Assembly (NCBI GenBank): GCA_951804985.1
Contig: OX638135.1
Coordinates: 43,166,324 to 43,230,323, forward strand
Length of the DNA stretch: 64,000 nucleotides
Source of the DNA: Dryomyza anilis
Lineage: Eukaryota; Arthropoda; Insecta; Diptera; Dryomyzidae
Direction of reading: 5' to 3'
The translations under genes and the position numbers were made by a program. Below are positions 43,401-55,820 of this stretch, in pieces. The first letter of the stretch is position 1, and every line of letters begins with the position of its first letter. The notes beneath the pieces were generated by a model. The model was not told where the DNA came from. It saw nothing but the letters and a program-made list of their open reading frames with translations, and did not search any database.

Positions 43401-46400
43401 TGATCTTTTTGATCTTTTTGATCTTTTTGATCTTTTTGATCTTTTTGATCTTTTTGATCTTTTTGATCTTTTTGATCTTTTTGATCTTTTTGATCTTTTT
43501 GATCTTTTTGATATTTTTGATATTTTTGATCTTTTTGATCTTTTTGATCTTTTTGATATTTTTGATATTTTTGATATTTTTGATCTTTTTGATCTTTTTG
43601 ATCTTTTTGATCTTTTTGATCTTTTTGATCTTTTTGATCTTTTTGATCTTTTTGATCTTTTTGATCTTTTTGATCTTTTTGATCTTTTTGATCTTTTTGA
43701 TCTTTTTGATCTTTTTGATCTTTTTGATCTTTTTGATCTTTTTGATCTTTTTGATCTTTTTGATCTTTTTGATCTTTTTGATCTTTTTGATCTTTTTGAT
43801 CTTTTTGATCTTTTTGATCTTTTTGATCTTTTTGATCTTTTTGATCTTTTTGATCTTTTTGAACTTTTTGATCTCTTTGATCTTTATGATCTTTTTGATC
43901 TTTATGATCTTTTTGATCTTTTTGATCTTTTTGATCTTTTTGATCTTTTTGATCTTTTTGATCTTTTTCAATCTTTTTGATCTTTTTCAATCTTTTTGAT
44001 CTTTTTGATCTTTTTGATCTTTTTGATCTTTTTGATCTTTTTGATCTTTTTGATCTTTTTGATCTTTTTGATCTTTTTGATCTTTTTGATCTTTTTGATC
44101 TTTTTGATCTTTTTGATCTTTTTGATCTTTTTGATATTTTTGATATTTTTGATATTTTTGATCTTTTTGATCTTTTTGATCTTTTTGATCTTTTTGATCT
44201 TTTTGATCTTTTTGATCTTTTTGATCTTTTTGATCTTTTTGATCTTTTTGATCTTTCTGATCTTTCTGATCTTTTTGATCTTTTTGAACTTTTTGAACTC
44301 TTTGATCTTTTTGATCTTTTTGATCTTTTTTATCTTTTTTATCTTTTTTATCTTTTTGATCTTTTTGATCTTTTTGATCTTTTTGATCTTTTGATCTTTT
44401 TGATCTTTTTGATCTTTTTGATCTTTTTGATCTTTTTGATCTTTTTGATCTTTTTGATCTTTTTGATCTTTTTGATCTTTTTGATCTTTTTGATCTTTTT
44501 GATCTTTTTGATCTTTTTGATCTTTTTGATCTTTTTGATCTTTTTGATCTTTTTGATCTTTTTGATCTTTTTGATCTTTTTGATCTTTTTGATCTTTTTG
44601 ATCTTTTTGATCTTTTTGATATTTTTGATATTTTTGATATTTTTGATCTTTTTGATCTTTTTGATCTTTTTGATCTTTTTGATCTTTTTGATCTTTTTGA
44701 TCTTTTTGATCTTTTTGATCTTTTTGATCTTTTTGATCTTTTTGATCTTTTTGATCTTTTTGATCTTTTTGATCTTTTTGATCTTTTTGATCTTTTTGAT
44801 CTTTTTGATCTTTTTGATCTTTTTGATCTTTTTGATCTTTTTGATCTTTTTGATCTTTTTGATCTTTTTGATCTTTTTGATCTTTTTGATCTTTTTGATC
44901 TTTTTGATCTTTTTGATCTTTTTGATCTTTTTGATCTTTTTGATCTTTTTGATCTTTTTGATCTTTTTGATCTTTTTGATCTTTTTGATCTTTTTGATCT
45001 TTTTGATCTTTTTGATCTTTTTGATCTTTTTGATCTTTTTGATCTTTTTGATCTTTTTGATCTTTTTGATCTTTTTGATCTTTTTGATCTTTTTGATCTT
45101 TTTGATCTTTTTGATCTTTTTGATCTTTTTGATCTTTTTGATCTTTTTGATCTTTTTGATCTTTTTGATCTTTTTGATCTTTTTGATCTTTTTGATCTTT
45201 TTGATCTTTTTGATCTTTTTGATCTTTTTGATCTTTTTGATCTTTTTGATCTTTTTGATCTTTTTGATCTTTTTGATCTTTTTGATCTTTTTGATCTTTT
45301 TGATCTTTTTGATCTTTTTGATCTTTTTGATCTTTTTGATCTTTTTGATCTTTTTGATCTTTTTGATCTTTTTGATCTTTTTGATCTTTTTGATCTTTTT
45401 GATCTTTTTGATCTTTTTGATCTTTTTGATCTTTTTGATCTTTTTGATCTTTTTCGATATTTTCGATATTTTCGATCTTTTTTGATCTTTTTTGATCTTT
45501 TTGTGATTTTTTTGATCTTTTTGATCTTTTTGATCTTTTTGATCTTTTTGATCTTTTTGATCTTTTTGATCTTTTTGATCTTTTTGATATTTTTGATCTT
45601 TTTGATCTTTTTGATCTTTTTGATCTTTTTGATCTTTTTGATCTTTTTGATCTTTTTGATCTTTTTCGATATTTTCGATATTTTCGATCTCAATCTTTTT
45701 GATCTTTTTGATCTTTTTGATCTTTTTGATCTTTTTGATCTTTTTGATCTTTTTGATCTTTTTGATCTTTTTGATCTTTTTGATCTTTTTGATCTTTTTG
45801 ATCTTTTTGATCTTTTTGATCTTTTTGATCTTTTTGATCTTTTTGATCTTTTTGATCTTTTTGATCTTTTTGATCTTTTTGATCTTTTTGATCTTTTTGA
45901 TCTTTTTGATCTTTTTGATCTTTTTGATCTTTTTGATCTTTTTGATCTTTTTGATCTTTTTGATCTTTTTGATCTTTTTGATCTTTTTGATCTTTTTGAT
46001 CTTTTTGATCTTTTTGATCTTTTTGATCTTTTTGATCTTTTTGATCTTTTTGATCTTTTTGATCTTTTTGATCTTTTTGATCTTTTTGATCTTTTTGATC
46101 TTTTTGATCTTTTTGATCTTTTTGATCTTTTTGATCTTTTTGATCTTTTTGATCTTTTTGATCTTTTTGATCTTTTTGATCTTTTTGATCTTTTTGATCT
46201 TTTTGATCTTTTTGATCTTTTTGATCTTTTTGATCTTTTTGATCTTTTTGATCTTTTTGATCTTTTTGATCTTTTTGATCTTTTTGATCTTTTTGATCTT
46301 TTTGATCTTTTTGATCTTTTTGATCTTTTTGATCTTTTTGATCTTTTTGATCTTTTTGATCTTTTTGATCTTTTTGATCTTTTTGATCTTTTTGATCTTT

Positions 46401-46850
46401 TTGATCTTTTTGATCTTTTTGATCTTTTTGATCTTTTTGATCTTTTTGAACTTTTTGATCTTTTTGATCTTTTTGATCTTTTTGATCTTTTTGATCTTTT
46501 TGATCTTTTTGATCTTTTTGATCTTTTTGATCTTTTTGATCTTTTTGATCTTTTTGATCTTTTTGATCTTTTTGATCTTTTTGATCTTTTTGATCTTTTT
46601 GATCTTTTTGATCTTTTTGATCTTTTTGATCTTTTTGATCTTTTTGATCATTTTCAATCTTTTTCAATCTTTTTAATCTTTTTGATATTTTTGATATTTT
46701 TGATATTTTTGATCTTTTTGATCTTTTTGATCTTCTTGATCTTCTTGATCTTCTTGATCTTTTTGATCTTTTTGATCTTTTTGATCTTTTTGATCTTTTT
46801 GATCTTTTTGATCTTTTTGATCTCTTTGATCTTTTTGATCTTTTTGATCT
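43401..46850 (+). repeat. T5-GATC satellite
   Basis: Mostly pure TTTTTGATC, including an uninterrupted run of about 800 bp from 44,642 to 45,450 and another of about 750 bp from 45,699 to 46,447. Landmarks are TTTTTGATA runs (about 43,512, 43,557, 44,138 and 44,625), a boundary module (43,860), a T6-ATC triplet (about 44,330), CGATATTTT steps (about 45,455 and 45,665) and an abrupt GATCTCAATC junction at 45,690. Confidence 0.95.
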
Positions 46851-47370
46851 TTTTCAATCTTTTTCAATCTTTTTCAATCTTTTTCAATCTTTTTCAATCT
46901 TTTTCAATCTTTTTCAATCTTTTTCAATCTTTTTCAATCTTTTTCAATCTTTTTCAATCTTTTTCAATCTTTTTCAATCTTTTTCAATCTTTTTCAATCT
47001 TTTTCAATCTTTTTCAATCTTTTTCAATCTTTTTCAATCTTTTTCAATCTTTTTCAATCTTTTTCAATCTTTTTCAATCTTTTTCACTGTTTTTCAATCT
47101 TTTTCAAACTTTTTCAATCTTTTTCAATCTTTTTCAATCTTTTTCAATCTTTTTCAATCTTTTTCAATCTTTTTCAATCTTTTTCAATCTTTTTCAATCT
47201 TTTTCAATCTTTTTCAATCTTTTTCAATCTTTTTCAATCTTTTTCAATCTTTTTCAATCTTTTTCAATCTTTTTCAATCTTTTTCAATCTTTTTCAATCT
47301 TTTTCAATCTTTTTCAATCTTTTTCAATCTTTTTCAATCTTTTTCAATCTTTTTCAATCTTTTTCAATCT
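46851..47370 (+). repeat. CAATC decamer block (52 units, 520 bp)
   Basis: Fifty-two 10-bp units of TTTTTCAATC, with one TTTTCACTGT (47,081) and one TTTTCAAACT (47,101). Left flank TCTCTTTGATC, right flank GAACTTTTTGATC. Confidence 0.97.
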
Positions 47371-49670
47371 TTTTGAACTTTTTGATCTTTTTGATCTTTT
47401 TGATCTTTTTGATCTTTTTGATCTTTTTGATCTTTTTGATCTTTTTGATTTTTTTGATCTTTTTGATCTTTTTGATCTTTTTGATCTTTTTGATCTTTTT
47501 GATCTTTTTGATCTTTTTGATCTTTTTGATCTTTTTGATCTTTTTGATCTTTTTGATCTTTTTGATCTTTTTGATCTTTTTGATCTTTTTGATCTTTTTG
47601 ATCTTTTTGATCTTTTTGATCTATTTGATCTATTTGATCTTTTTGATCTTTTTGATCTTTTTGATCTTTTTGATCTTTTTGATCTTTTTGATCTTTTTGA
47701 TCTTTTTGATCTTTTTGATCTTTTTGATCTTCTTGATCTTTTTGATCTTTTTGATCTTTTTGATCTTTTTGATCTTTTTGATCTTTTTGATCTTTTTGAT
47801 CTTTTTGATCTTTTTGATCTTTTTGAACTTTTTGATCTCTTTGATCTTTTTGATCTTTTTGATCTTTTTGATCTTTTTGATCTTTTTGATCTTTTTGATC
47901 TTTTTCAATCTTTTTGATCTTTTTGATCTTTTTGATCTTTTTGATCTTTTTGATCTTTTTGATCTTTTTGATCTTTTTGATCTTTTTGATCTTTTTGATC
48001 TTTTTGATCTTTTTGATCTTTTTGATCTTTTTGATCTTTTTGATCTTTTTGATCTTTTTGATATTTTTGATATTTTTGATATTTTTGATATTTTTGATAT
48101 TTTTGATATTTTTGATCTTTTTGATCTTTTTGATCTTTTTGATCTTTTTGATCTTTTTGATCTTTCTGATCTTTTTGATCTTTTTGAACTTTTTGAACTC
48201 TTTGATCTTTTTGATCTTTTTGATCTTTTTTATCTTTTTGATCTTTTTGATCTTTTTGATCTTTTTGATCTTTTTGATCTTTTTGATCTTTTTGATCTTT
48301 TTGATCTTTTTGATCTTCTTGATCTTTTTGATCTTTTTGATCTTTTTGATCTTTTTGATCTTTTTGATCTTTTGATCTTTTTGATCTTTTTGATCTTTTT
48401 GATCTTTTTGATCTTTTTGATCTTTTTGATCTTTTTGATCTTTTTGATCTTTTTGATCTTTTTGATCTTTTTGAACTTTTTGATCTTTTTGATCTTTTTG
48501 ATCTTTTTGATCTTTTTGATCTTTTTGATCTTTTTGATCTTTTTAATCTTTTTAATCTTTTTGATCTTTTTGATCTTTTTGATCTTTTTGATCTTTTTGA
48601 TCTTTTTGATCTTTTTGATCTTTTTGATCTTTTTAATCTTTTTAATCTTTTTGATCTTTTTGATCTTTTTGATCTTTTTGATCTTTTTGATCTTTTTGAT
48701 CTTTTTGATCTTTTTGATCTTTTTGATCTTTTTGATCTTTTTGATCTTTTTGATCTTTTTGATCTTTTTGATCTTTTTAATCTTTTTAATCTTTTTGATC
48801 TTTTTGATCTTTTTGATCTTTTTGATCTTTTTGATCTTTTTGATCTTTTTGATCTTTTTGATCTTTTTGATCTTTTTGATCTTTTTGATCTTTTTGATCT
48901 TTTGATCTTTTTGATCTTTTTGATCTTTTTGATCTTTTTGATCTTTTTGATCTTTTTGATCTTTTTGATCTTTTTGATCTTTTTGATCTTTTTGATCTTT
49001 TTGATCTTTTTGATCTTTTTGATCTTTTTAATCTTTTTAATCTTTTTGATCTTTTTGATCTTTTTGATCTTTTTGATCTTTTTGATCTTTTTGATCTTTT
49101 TGATCTTTTTGATCTTTTTGATCTTTTTGATCTTTTTGATCTTTTTGATCTTTTTGATCTTTTTGATCTTTTTGATCTTTTTGATCTTTTTGATCTTTCT
49201 GATCTTTTTGATCTTTTTGAACTTTTTGAACTCTTTGATCTTTGATCTTTTTTATCTTTTTGATCTTTTTGATCTTTTTGATCTTTTTGATCTTTTTGAT
49301 CTTTTTGATCTTTTTGATCTTTTTGATCTTTTTGATCTTTTTGATCTTTTTGATCTTTTTGATCTTTTTGATCTTTTTGATCTTTTGATCTTTTTGATCT
49401 TTTTGATCTTTTTGATCTTTTTGATCTTTTTGATCTTTTTGATCTTTTTGATCTTTTTGATCTTTTTGATCTTTTTGATCTTTTTGATCTTTTTGATCTT
49501 CTTGATCTTCTTGATCTTCTTGATCTTCTTGATCTTCTTGATCTTTTTGATCTTTTTGATCTTTTTGATCTTTTTGATCTTTTTGATCTTTTTGATCTTT
49601 TTGATCTTTTTGATCTTTTTGATCTTTTTGATCTTTTTGATCTCTTTGATCTTTTTGATCTTTTTGAAAT
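47371..49670 (+). repeat. T5-GATC satellite with AATC pairs
   Basis: Pure TTTTTGATC with a boundary module (47,825), six TTTTTGATA units (about 48,060-48,110), GAAC steps (about 48,187 and 49,219), four adjacent TTTTTAATC pairs (about 48,543, 48,633, 48,778 and 49,028), and five TTCTTGATC units (about 49,499-49,540). No gene. Confidence 0.95.
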
Positions 49671-49850
49671 TTTTCAATCTTTTTCAATCTTTTTCAATCT
49701 TTTTCAATCTTTTTCAATCTTTTTCAATCTTTTTCAATCTTTTTCAATCTTTTTCAATCTTTTTCAATCTTTTTCAATCTTTTTCAATCTTTTTCAATCT
49801 TTTTCAATCTTTTTCAATCTTTTTCAATCTTTTTCAATCTTTTTCAATCT
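49671..49850 (+). repeat. CAATC decamer block (18 units)
   Basis: Eighteen perfect units, entered through GAAATTTTTCAATC and left through GAACTTTTTGATC. Confidence 0.97.
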
Positions 49851-50220
49851 TTTTGAACTTTTTGATCTTTTTGATCTTTTTGATCTTTTTGATCTTTTTG
49901 ATCTTTTTGATCTTTTTGATCTTTTTGATCTTTTTGATCTTTTTGATCTTTTTGATCTTTTTGATCTTTTTGATCTTTTTGATCTTTTTGATCTTTTTGA
50001 TCTTTTTGATCTTTTTGATCTTTTTGATCTTTTTGATCTTTTTGATCTCTTTGATCTTTTTGATCTTTTTGATATTTTTGATCTTTTTGATCTTTTTGAT
50101 CTTTTTGATCTTCTTGATCTTCTTGATCTTCTTGATCTTTTTGATCTTTTTGATCTTTTTGATCTTTTTGATCTTTTTGATCTTTTTGATCTCTTTGATC
50201 TTTTTGATCTTTTTGAAATT
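49851..50220 (+). repeat. T5-GATC spacer between decamer blocks
   Basis: About 370 bp of TTTTTGATC with TCTCTTTGATC steps, one GATA unit and three TTCTTGATC units. A nearly identical spacer lies at 55,281-55,640. Confidence 0.93.
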
Positions 50221-50390
50221 TTTCAATCTTTTTCAATCTTTTTCAATCTTTTTCAATCTTTTTCAATCTTTTTCAATCTTTTTCAATCTTTTTCAATCTT
50301 TTTCAATCTTTTTCAATCTTTTTCAATCTTTTTCAATCTTTTTCAATCTTTTTCAATCTTTTTCAATCTTTTTCAATCTTTTTCAATCTT
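50221..50390 (+). repeat. CAATC decamer block (17 units)
   Basis: Seventeen perfect units with the same GAAATT entry and GAACTT exit as its neighbours. Confidence 0.97.
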
Positions 50391-53300
50391 TTTGAACTTT
50401 TTGATCTTTTTGATCTTTTTGATCTTTTTGATCTTTTTGATCTTTTTGATCTTTTTGATCTTTTTGATCTTTTTGATCTTTTTGATTTTTTTGATCTTTT
50501 TGATCTTTTTGATCTTTTTGATCTTTTTGATCTTTTTGATCTTTTTGATCTTTTTGATCTTTTTGATCTATTTGATCTTTTTGATCTTTTTGATCTTTTT
50601 GATCTTTTTGATCTTTTTGATCTTTTTGATCTTTTTGATCTTTTTGATCTTTTTGATCTTTTTGATCTTTTTGATCTTTTTGATCTTTTTGATCTTTTTG
50701 ATCTTTTTGATCTTTTTGATCTTTTGATCTTTTTGATCTTTTTTATTTTTTTGAACTTTTTGATCTTGTTGATCTTTTTGATCTTGTTGATCTTGTTGAT
50801 CTTGTTGATCTTGTTGATCTTGTTGATCTTGTTGATCTTGTTGATCTTGTTGATCATCTTGTTGATCTTGTTGATCTTGTTGATCTTGTTGATCTTGTTG
50901 ATCTTGTTGATCTTGTTGATCTTGTTGATCTTGCTGATCTTGTTGATCTTGTTGATCTTGTTGATCTTGTTAATCTTGTTGATCTTGTTGATCTTGTTGA
51001 TCTTGTTGATCTTGTTGATCTTGTTGATCTTGTTGATCTTGTTGATCTTGTTGATCTTGTTGATCTTGTTGATCTTGTTGATCTTGTTGATCTTGTTGAT
51101 CTTGTTGATCTTGTTGATCTTGTTGATCTTGTTGATCTTGTTGATCTTGTTGATCTTGTTGATCTTGTTGATCTTGTTGATCTTGTTGATCTCTTTGATC
51201 TTTTTGATCTTTTTGATCTTTTTGGTCTTTTTGGTATTTTTGATTTTTTTGATATTTTTGATATTTTTGATATTTTTGATATTTTTGATATTTTTGATAT
51301 TTTTGATCTTTTTGATCTTTTTGATCTTGTTGATCTTGTTGATCTTGTTGATCTTGTTGATCTTGTTGATCTTGTTGATCTTGTTGATCTTGTAGATCTT
51401 GTTGATCTTTTTGATCTTTTTGATCTTTTTGGTCTTTTTGGTATTTTTGATTTTTTTGATATTTTTGATATTTTTGATATTTTTGATATTTTTGATCTTT
51501 TTGATATTTTTGATCTTTTTAATCTTTTTGATCTTTTTGATCTTTTAGATCTTGTTGATCTTTTTGATCTTTTTGATCTTTTTGATCTTTTTGATCTTTT
51601 TGATCTTTTTGATCTTTTTGATCTTTTTGATTTTTTTGATCTTTTTGATCTTTTTGATCTTTTTGATCTTTTTGATCTTTTTGATCTTTTTGATCTTTTT
51701 GATCTTTTTGATCTTTTTGATCTTTTTGATCTTTTTGATCTTTTTGATCTTTTTGATCTTTTTGATCTTTTTGATCTTTTTGATCTTTTTGATCTTTTTG
51801 ATCTTTTTGATCTTTTTGATCTTTTTGATCTTTTTGATCTTTTTGATCTTTTTGATCTTTTTGATCTTTTTGATCTTTTTGATCTATTTGATCTTTTTGA
51901 TCTTTTTGATCTTTTTGATCTTTTTGATCTATTTGATCTTTTTGATCTTTTTGATCTTTTTGATCTTTTTGATCTTTTTGATCTTTTTGATCTTTTTGAT
52001 CTTTTTGATCTTTTTGATCTTTTTGATCTTTTTGATCTTTTTGATCTTTTTGATCTTTTTGATCTTGTTGATCTTTTTGATCTTTATGATCTTTATGATC
52101 TTTTTGATCTTTTTGATTTTTTTGATCTTGTTGATCTTGTTGATCTTTTTGATCTTGTTGATCTTGTTGATCTTGTTGATCTTGTTGATCTTGTTGATCT
52201 TGTTGATCTTGTTGATCTTGTTGATCTTGTTGATCTTGTTGATCTTGTTGATCTTGTTGATCTTGTTGATCTTGTTGATCTTGTTGATCTTGTTGATCTT
52301 GTTGATCTTGTTGATCTTTTTGATATTTTTGATTTTTTTGATCTTTTTGTTGATCTTGTTGATCTTTTTGATCTTTTTGATCTTTTTGATCTTTTTGATC
52401 TTTTTGATCTTTTTGATCTTTTTGATCTTTTTGATCTTTTTGATCTTTTTGATCTTTTTGATCTTTTTGATCTTTTTGATCTTTTTGATCTTTTTGATCT
52501 TTTTGATCTTTTTGATCTTTTTGATCTTTTTGATCTTTTTGATCTTTTTGATCTTTTTGATCTTTTTGATCTTTTTGATCTTTTTGATATTTTTGATATT
52601 TTTGATATTTTTGATATTTTTGATCTGTTTGATCTTTTTGATATTTTTGGTATTTTTGATCTTTTTGATCTTTTTGATCTTTTTGATCTTTTTGATATTT
52701 TTGATCTTTTTGATCTTTTTGATCTTTTTGATCTTTTTGATCTTTTTGATCTTTTTGATCTTTTTGATCTTTTTGATCTTTTTGATCTATTTGATCTTTT
52801 TGATCTTTTTGATCTTTTTGATCTTTTTGATCTTTTTGATCTTTTTGATCTTTTTGATCTTTTTGATCTTTTTGATCTTTTTGATCTTTTTGATCTTTTT
52901 GATCTTTTTGATCTTTTTGATCTTTTTGATCTTGTTGATCTTGTTGATCTTGTTGATCTTGTTGATCTTGTTGATCTTGTTGATCTTGTTGATCTTGTTG
53001 ATCTTGTTGATCTTGTTGATCTTGTTGATCTTGTTGATCTTGTTGATCTTGTTGATCTTGTTGATCTTGTTGATCTTTTTGATCTTTTTGATCTTTTTGA
53101 TCTTTTTGATCTTTTTGATCTTTTTGATCTTTTTGATCTTTTTGGTCTTTTTGATCTTTTTGATCTTTTTGATCTTTTTGATCTTGTTGATCTTGTTGAT
53201 CTTGTTGATCTTGTTGATCTTGTTGATCTTGTTGATCTTGTTGATCTTGTTGATCTTGTTGATCTTTTTGATCTTTTTGATCTTTTTGATCTTTTTGATC

Positions 53301-54480
53301 TTTTTGATCTTTTTGATCTTTTTGATCTTTTTGATCTTTTTGATCTTTTTGATCTTTTTGATCTTGTTGATCTTGTTGATCTTGTTGATCTTGTTGATCT
53401 TGTTGATCTTGTTGATCTTGTTGATCTTGTTGATCTTGTTGATCTTGTTGATCTTGTTGATCTTGTTGATCTTGTTGATCTTGTTGATCTTGTTGATCTT
53501 GTTGATCTTGTTGATCTTGTTGATCTTGTTGATCTTGTTGATCTTGTTGATCTTGTTGATCTTGTTGATCTTGTTGATCTTGTTGATCTTTTTGATCTTT
53601 TTGATCTTTTTGATCTTTTTGATCTTTTTGATCTTTTTGATCTTTTTGATCTTTTTGATCTTTTTGATCTTTTTGATCTTTTTGATCTTTTTGTTCTTTT
53701 TGTTCTTTTTGTTCTTTTTGATCTTTTTGATCTTTTTGATCTTTTTGATCTTTTTGATCTTTTTGATCTTTTTGATCTTTTTGATCTTTTTGATCTTTTT
53801 GATCTTTTTGATCTTTTTGATCTTTTTGATCTTTTTGATCTTTTTGATCTTTTTGATCTTTTTGATCTTTTTGATCTTTTTGATCTTTTTGATCTTTTTG
53901 ATCTTTTTGATCTTTTTGATCTTTTTGATCTTTTTGATCTTTTTGATCTTTTTGATCTTTTTGATCTTTTTGATCTTTTTGATCTTTTTGATCTTTTTGA
54001 TCTTTTTGATCTTTTTGATCTTTTTGATCTATTTGATCTTTTTGATCTTTTTGATCTTTTTGATCTTTTTGATCTTTTTGATCTTTTTGATCTTTTTGAT
54101 CTTTTTGATCTTTTTGATCTTTTTGATCTTTTTGATCTTTTTGATCTTTTTGATCTTTTTGATCTTTTTGATCTTTTTGATCTTTTTGATCTTTTTGATC
54201 TTTTTGATCTTTTTGATCTTTTTGATCTTTTTGATCTTTTTGATCTTTTTGATCTTTTTGATCTTTTTGATCTTTTTGATCTTTTTGATCTTTTTGATCT
54301 TTTTGATCTTTTTGATCTTTTTGATCTTTTTGATCTTTTTGATCTTTTTGATCTTTTTGATCTTTTTGATCTTTTTGATCTTTTTGATCTTTTTGATCTT
54401 TTTGATCTTTTTGATCTTTTTGATCTTTTTGATCTTTTTGATCTTTTTGATCTTTTTGATCTTTTTGATCTTTTTTATTT
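50391..54480 (+). repeat. Higher-order repeat E, copy 1 (main part)
   Basis: T5 units, a T6-ATT-GAAC step (50,753), a long TTG tract with a GATCATC irregularity (about 50,843) and one TTGCTGATC (50,931), GGTATT and TTTTTGATA runs, TTTTAGATC (51,546), TTTATGATC pair, TTG tract, TTTTTGTTGATC (52,344), T5 units, further TTG tracts (about 52,930, 53,182 and 53,362) and three TTTTTGTTC units (about 53,691). Its middle shares landmarks with repeat D. Confidence 0.85.
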
Positions 54481-55250
54481 TTTTGAACTTTTTGATCTTG
54501 TTGATCTTGTTGATCTTTCTGATCTTGTTGATCTTGTTGATCTTGTTGATCTTGTTGATCTTGTTGATCTTGTTGATCTTGTTGATCTTGTTGATCTTGT
54601 TGATCTTGTTGATCTTGTTGATCTTGTTGATCTTGTTGATCTTGTTGATCTTGTTGATCTTGTTGATCTTGTTGATCTTTTTGATCTTTTTGATCTATTT
54701 GATCTTTTTGATCTTTTTGATCTTTTTGATCTTTTTGATCTTTTTGGTCTTTTTGGTCTTTTTGGTATTTTTGATTTTTTGATTTTTTTGATTTTTTTGA
54801 TCTTTTTGATCTTTTTGATCTTTTTGATCTTTTTGATCTTTTTGATCTTTTTGATCTTTTTGATCTTTTTGATATTTTTGATCTTTTTGATCTTTTTGAT
54901 CTTTTTGATCTTTTTGATCTTTTTGATCTTTTTGATCTTTTTGATCTTTTTGATCTATTTGATCTTTTTGATCTTTTTGATCTTTTTGATCTTTTTGATC
55001 TTTTTGATCTTTTTGATCTTTTTGATCTTTTTGATCTTTTTGATCTTTTTGATCTTTTTGATCTTTTTGATCTTTTTGATCTTGTTGATCTTTTTGATAT
55101 TTTTGATCTTTTTGATCTTTTTGATCTTTTTGATCTTCTTGATCTTCTTGATCTTCTTGATCTTTTTGATCTTTTTGATCTTTTTGATCTTTTTGATCTT
55201 TTTGATCTTTTTGATCTCTTTGATCTTTTTGATCTTTTTGAAATTTTTCA
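54481..55250 (+). repeat. Sub-module with GAAC, TTTCTGATC and GGTC-GGTC-GGTA
   Basis: GAACTTTTTGATC (54,485), two TTG units, TTTCTGATC, a TTG tract, TATTTGATC, TTTTTGGTC twice then GGTATT, and short TTTTTTGATT steps. Repeated at 59,430 and in altered form at 62,590. Confidence 0.85.
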
Positions 55251-55290
55251 ATCTTTTTCAATCTTTTTCAATCTTTTTCAATCTTTTTGA
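55251..55290 (+). repeat. CAATC decamer block (4 units)
   Basis: Only four units, with the same GAAATT entry and GAACTT exit as the 17- and 18-unit blocks, so it appears to be a contracted version. Confidence 0.93.
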
Positions 55291-55640
55291 ACTTTTTGAT
55301 CTTTTTGATCTTTTTGATCTTTTTGATCTTTTTGATCTTTTTGATCTTTTTGATCTTTTTGATCTTTTTGATCTTTTTGATCTTTTTGATCTTTTTGATC
55401 TTTTTGATCTTTTTGATCTTTTTGATCTTTTTGATCTTTTTGATCTTTTTGATCTCTTTGATCTTTTTGATCTTTTTGATATTTTTGATCTTTTTGATCT
55501 TTTTGATCTTTTTGATCTTCTTGATCTTCTTGATCTTCTTGATCTTTTTGATCTTTTTGATCTTTTTGATCTTTTTGATCTTTTTGATCTTTTTGATCTT
55601 TTTGATCTCTTTGATCTTTTTGATCTTTTTGAAATTTTTC
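55291..55640 (+). repeat. T5-GATC spacer, second copy
   Basis: Matches 49,851-50,220 in order: T5 units, TCTCTTTGATC, GATA, three TTCTTGATC, TCTCTTTGATC. Confidence 0.93.
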
Positions 55641-55820
55641 AATCTTTTTCAATCTTTTTCAATCTTTTTCAATCTTTTTCAATCTTTTTCAATCTTTTTC
55701 AATCTTTTTCAATCTTTTTCAATCTTTTTCAATCTTTTTCAATCTTTTTCAATCTTTTTCAATCTTTTTCAATCTTTTTCAATCTTTTTCAATCTTTTTC
55801 AATCTTTTTCAATCTTTTTG
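55641..55820 (+). repeat. CAATC decamer block (18 units)
   Basis: Eighteen perfect units; the last decamer block in the window. Confidence 0.97.

Noticed and set aside
38653..43980. Very long open frames (up to about 1,775 codons) of FLI, FDL, VDL, LLI, FNLFQSFSIF repeats, and minus-strand DQK, IKK, SKR frames
   Set aside because: They follow from the unit lacking stops in five frames, overlap one another on both strands, change frame at 8- and 10-bp units, and show no non-repeat domain, signal or codon pattern.
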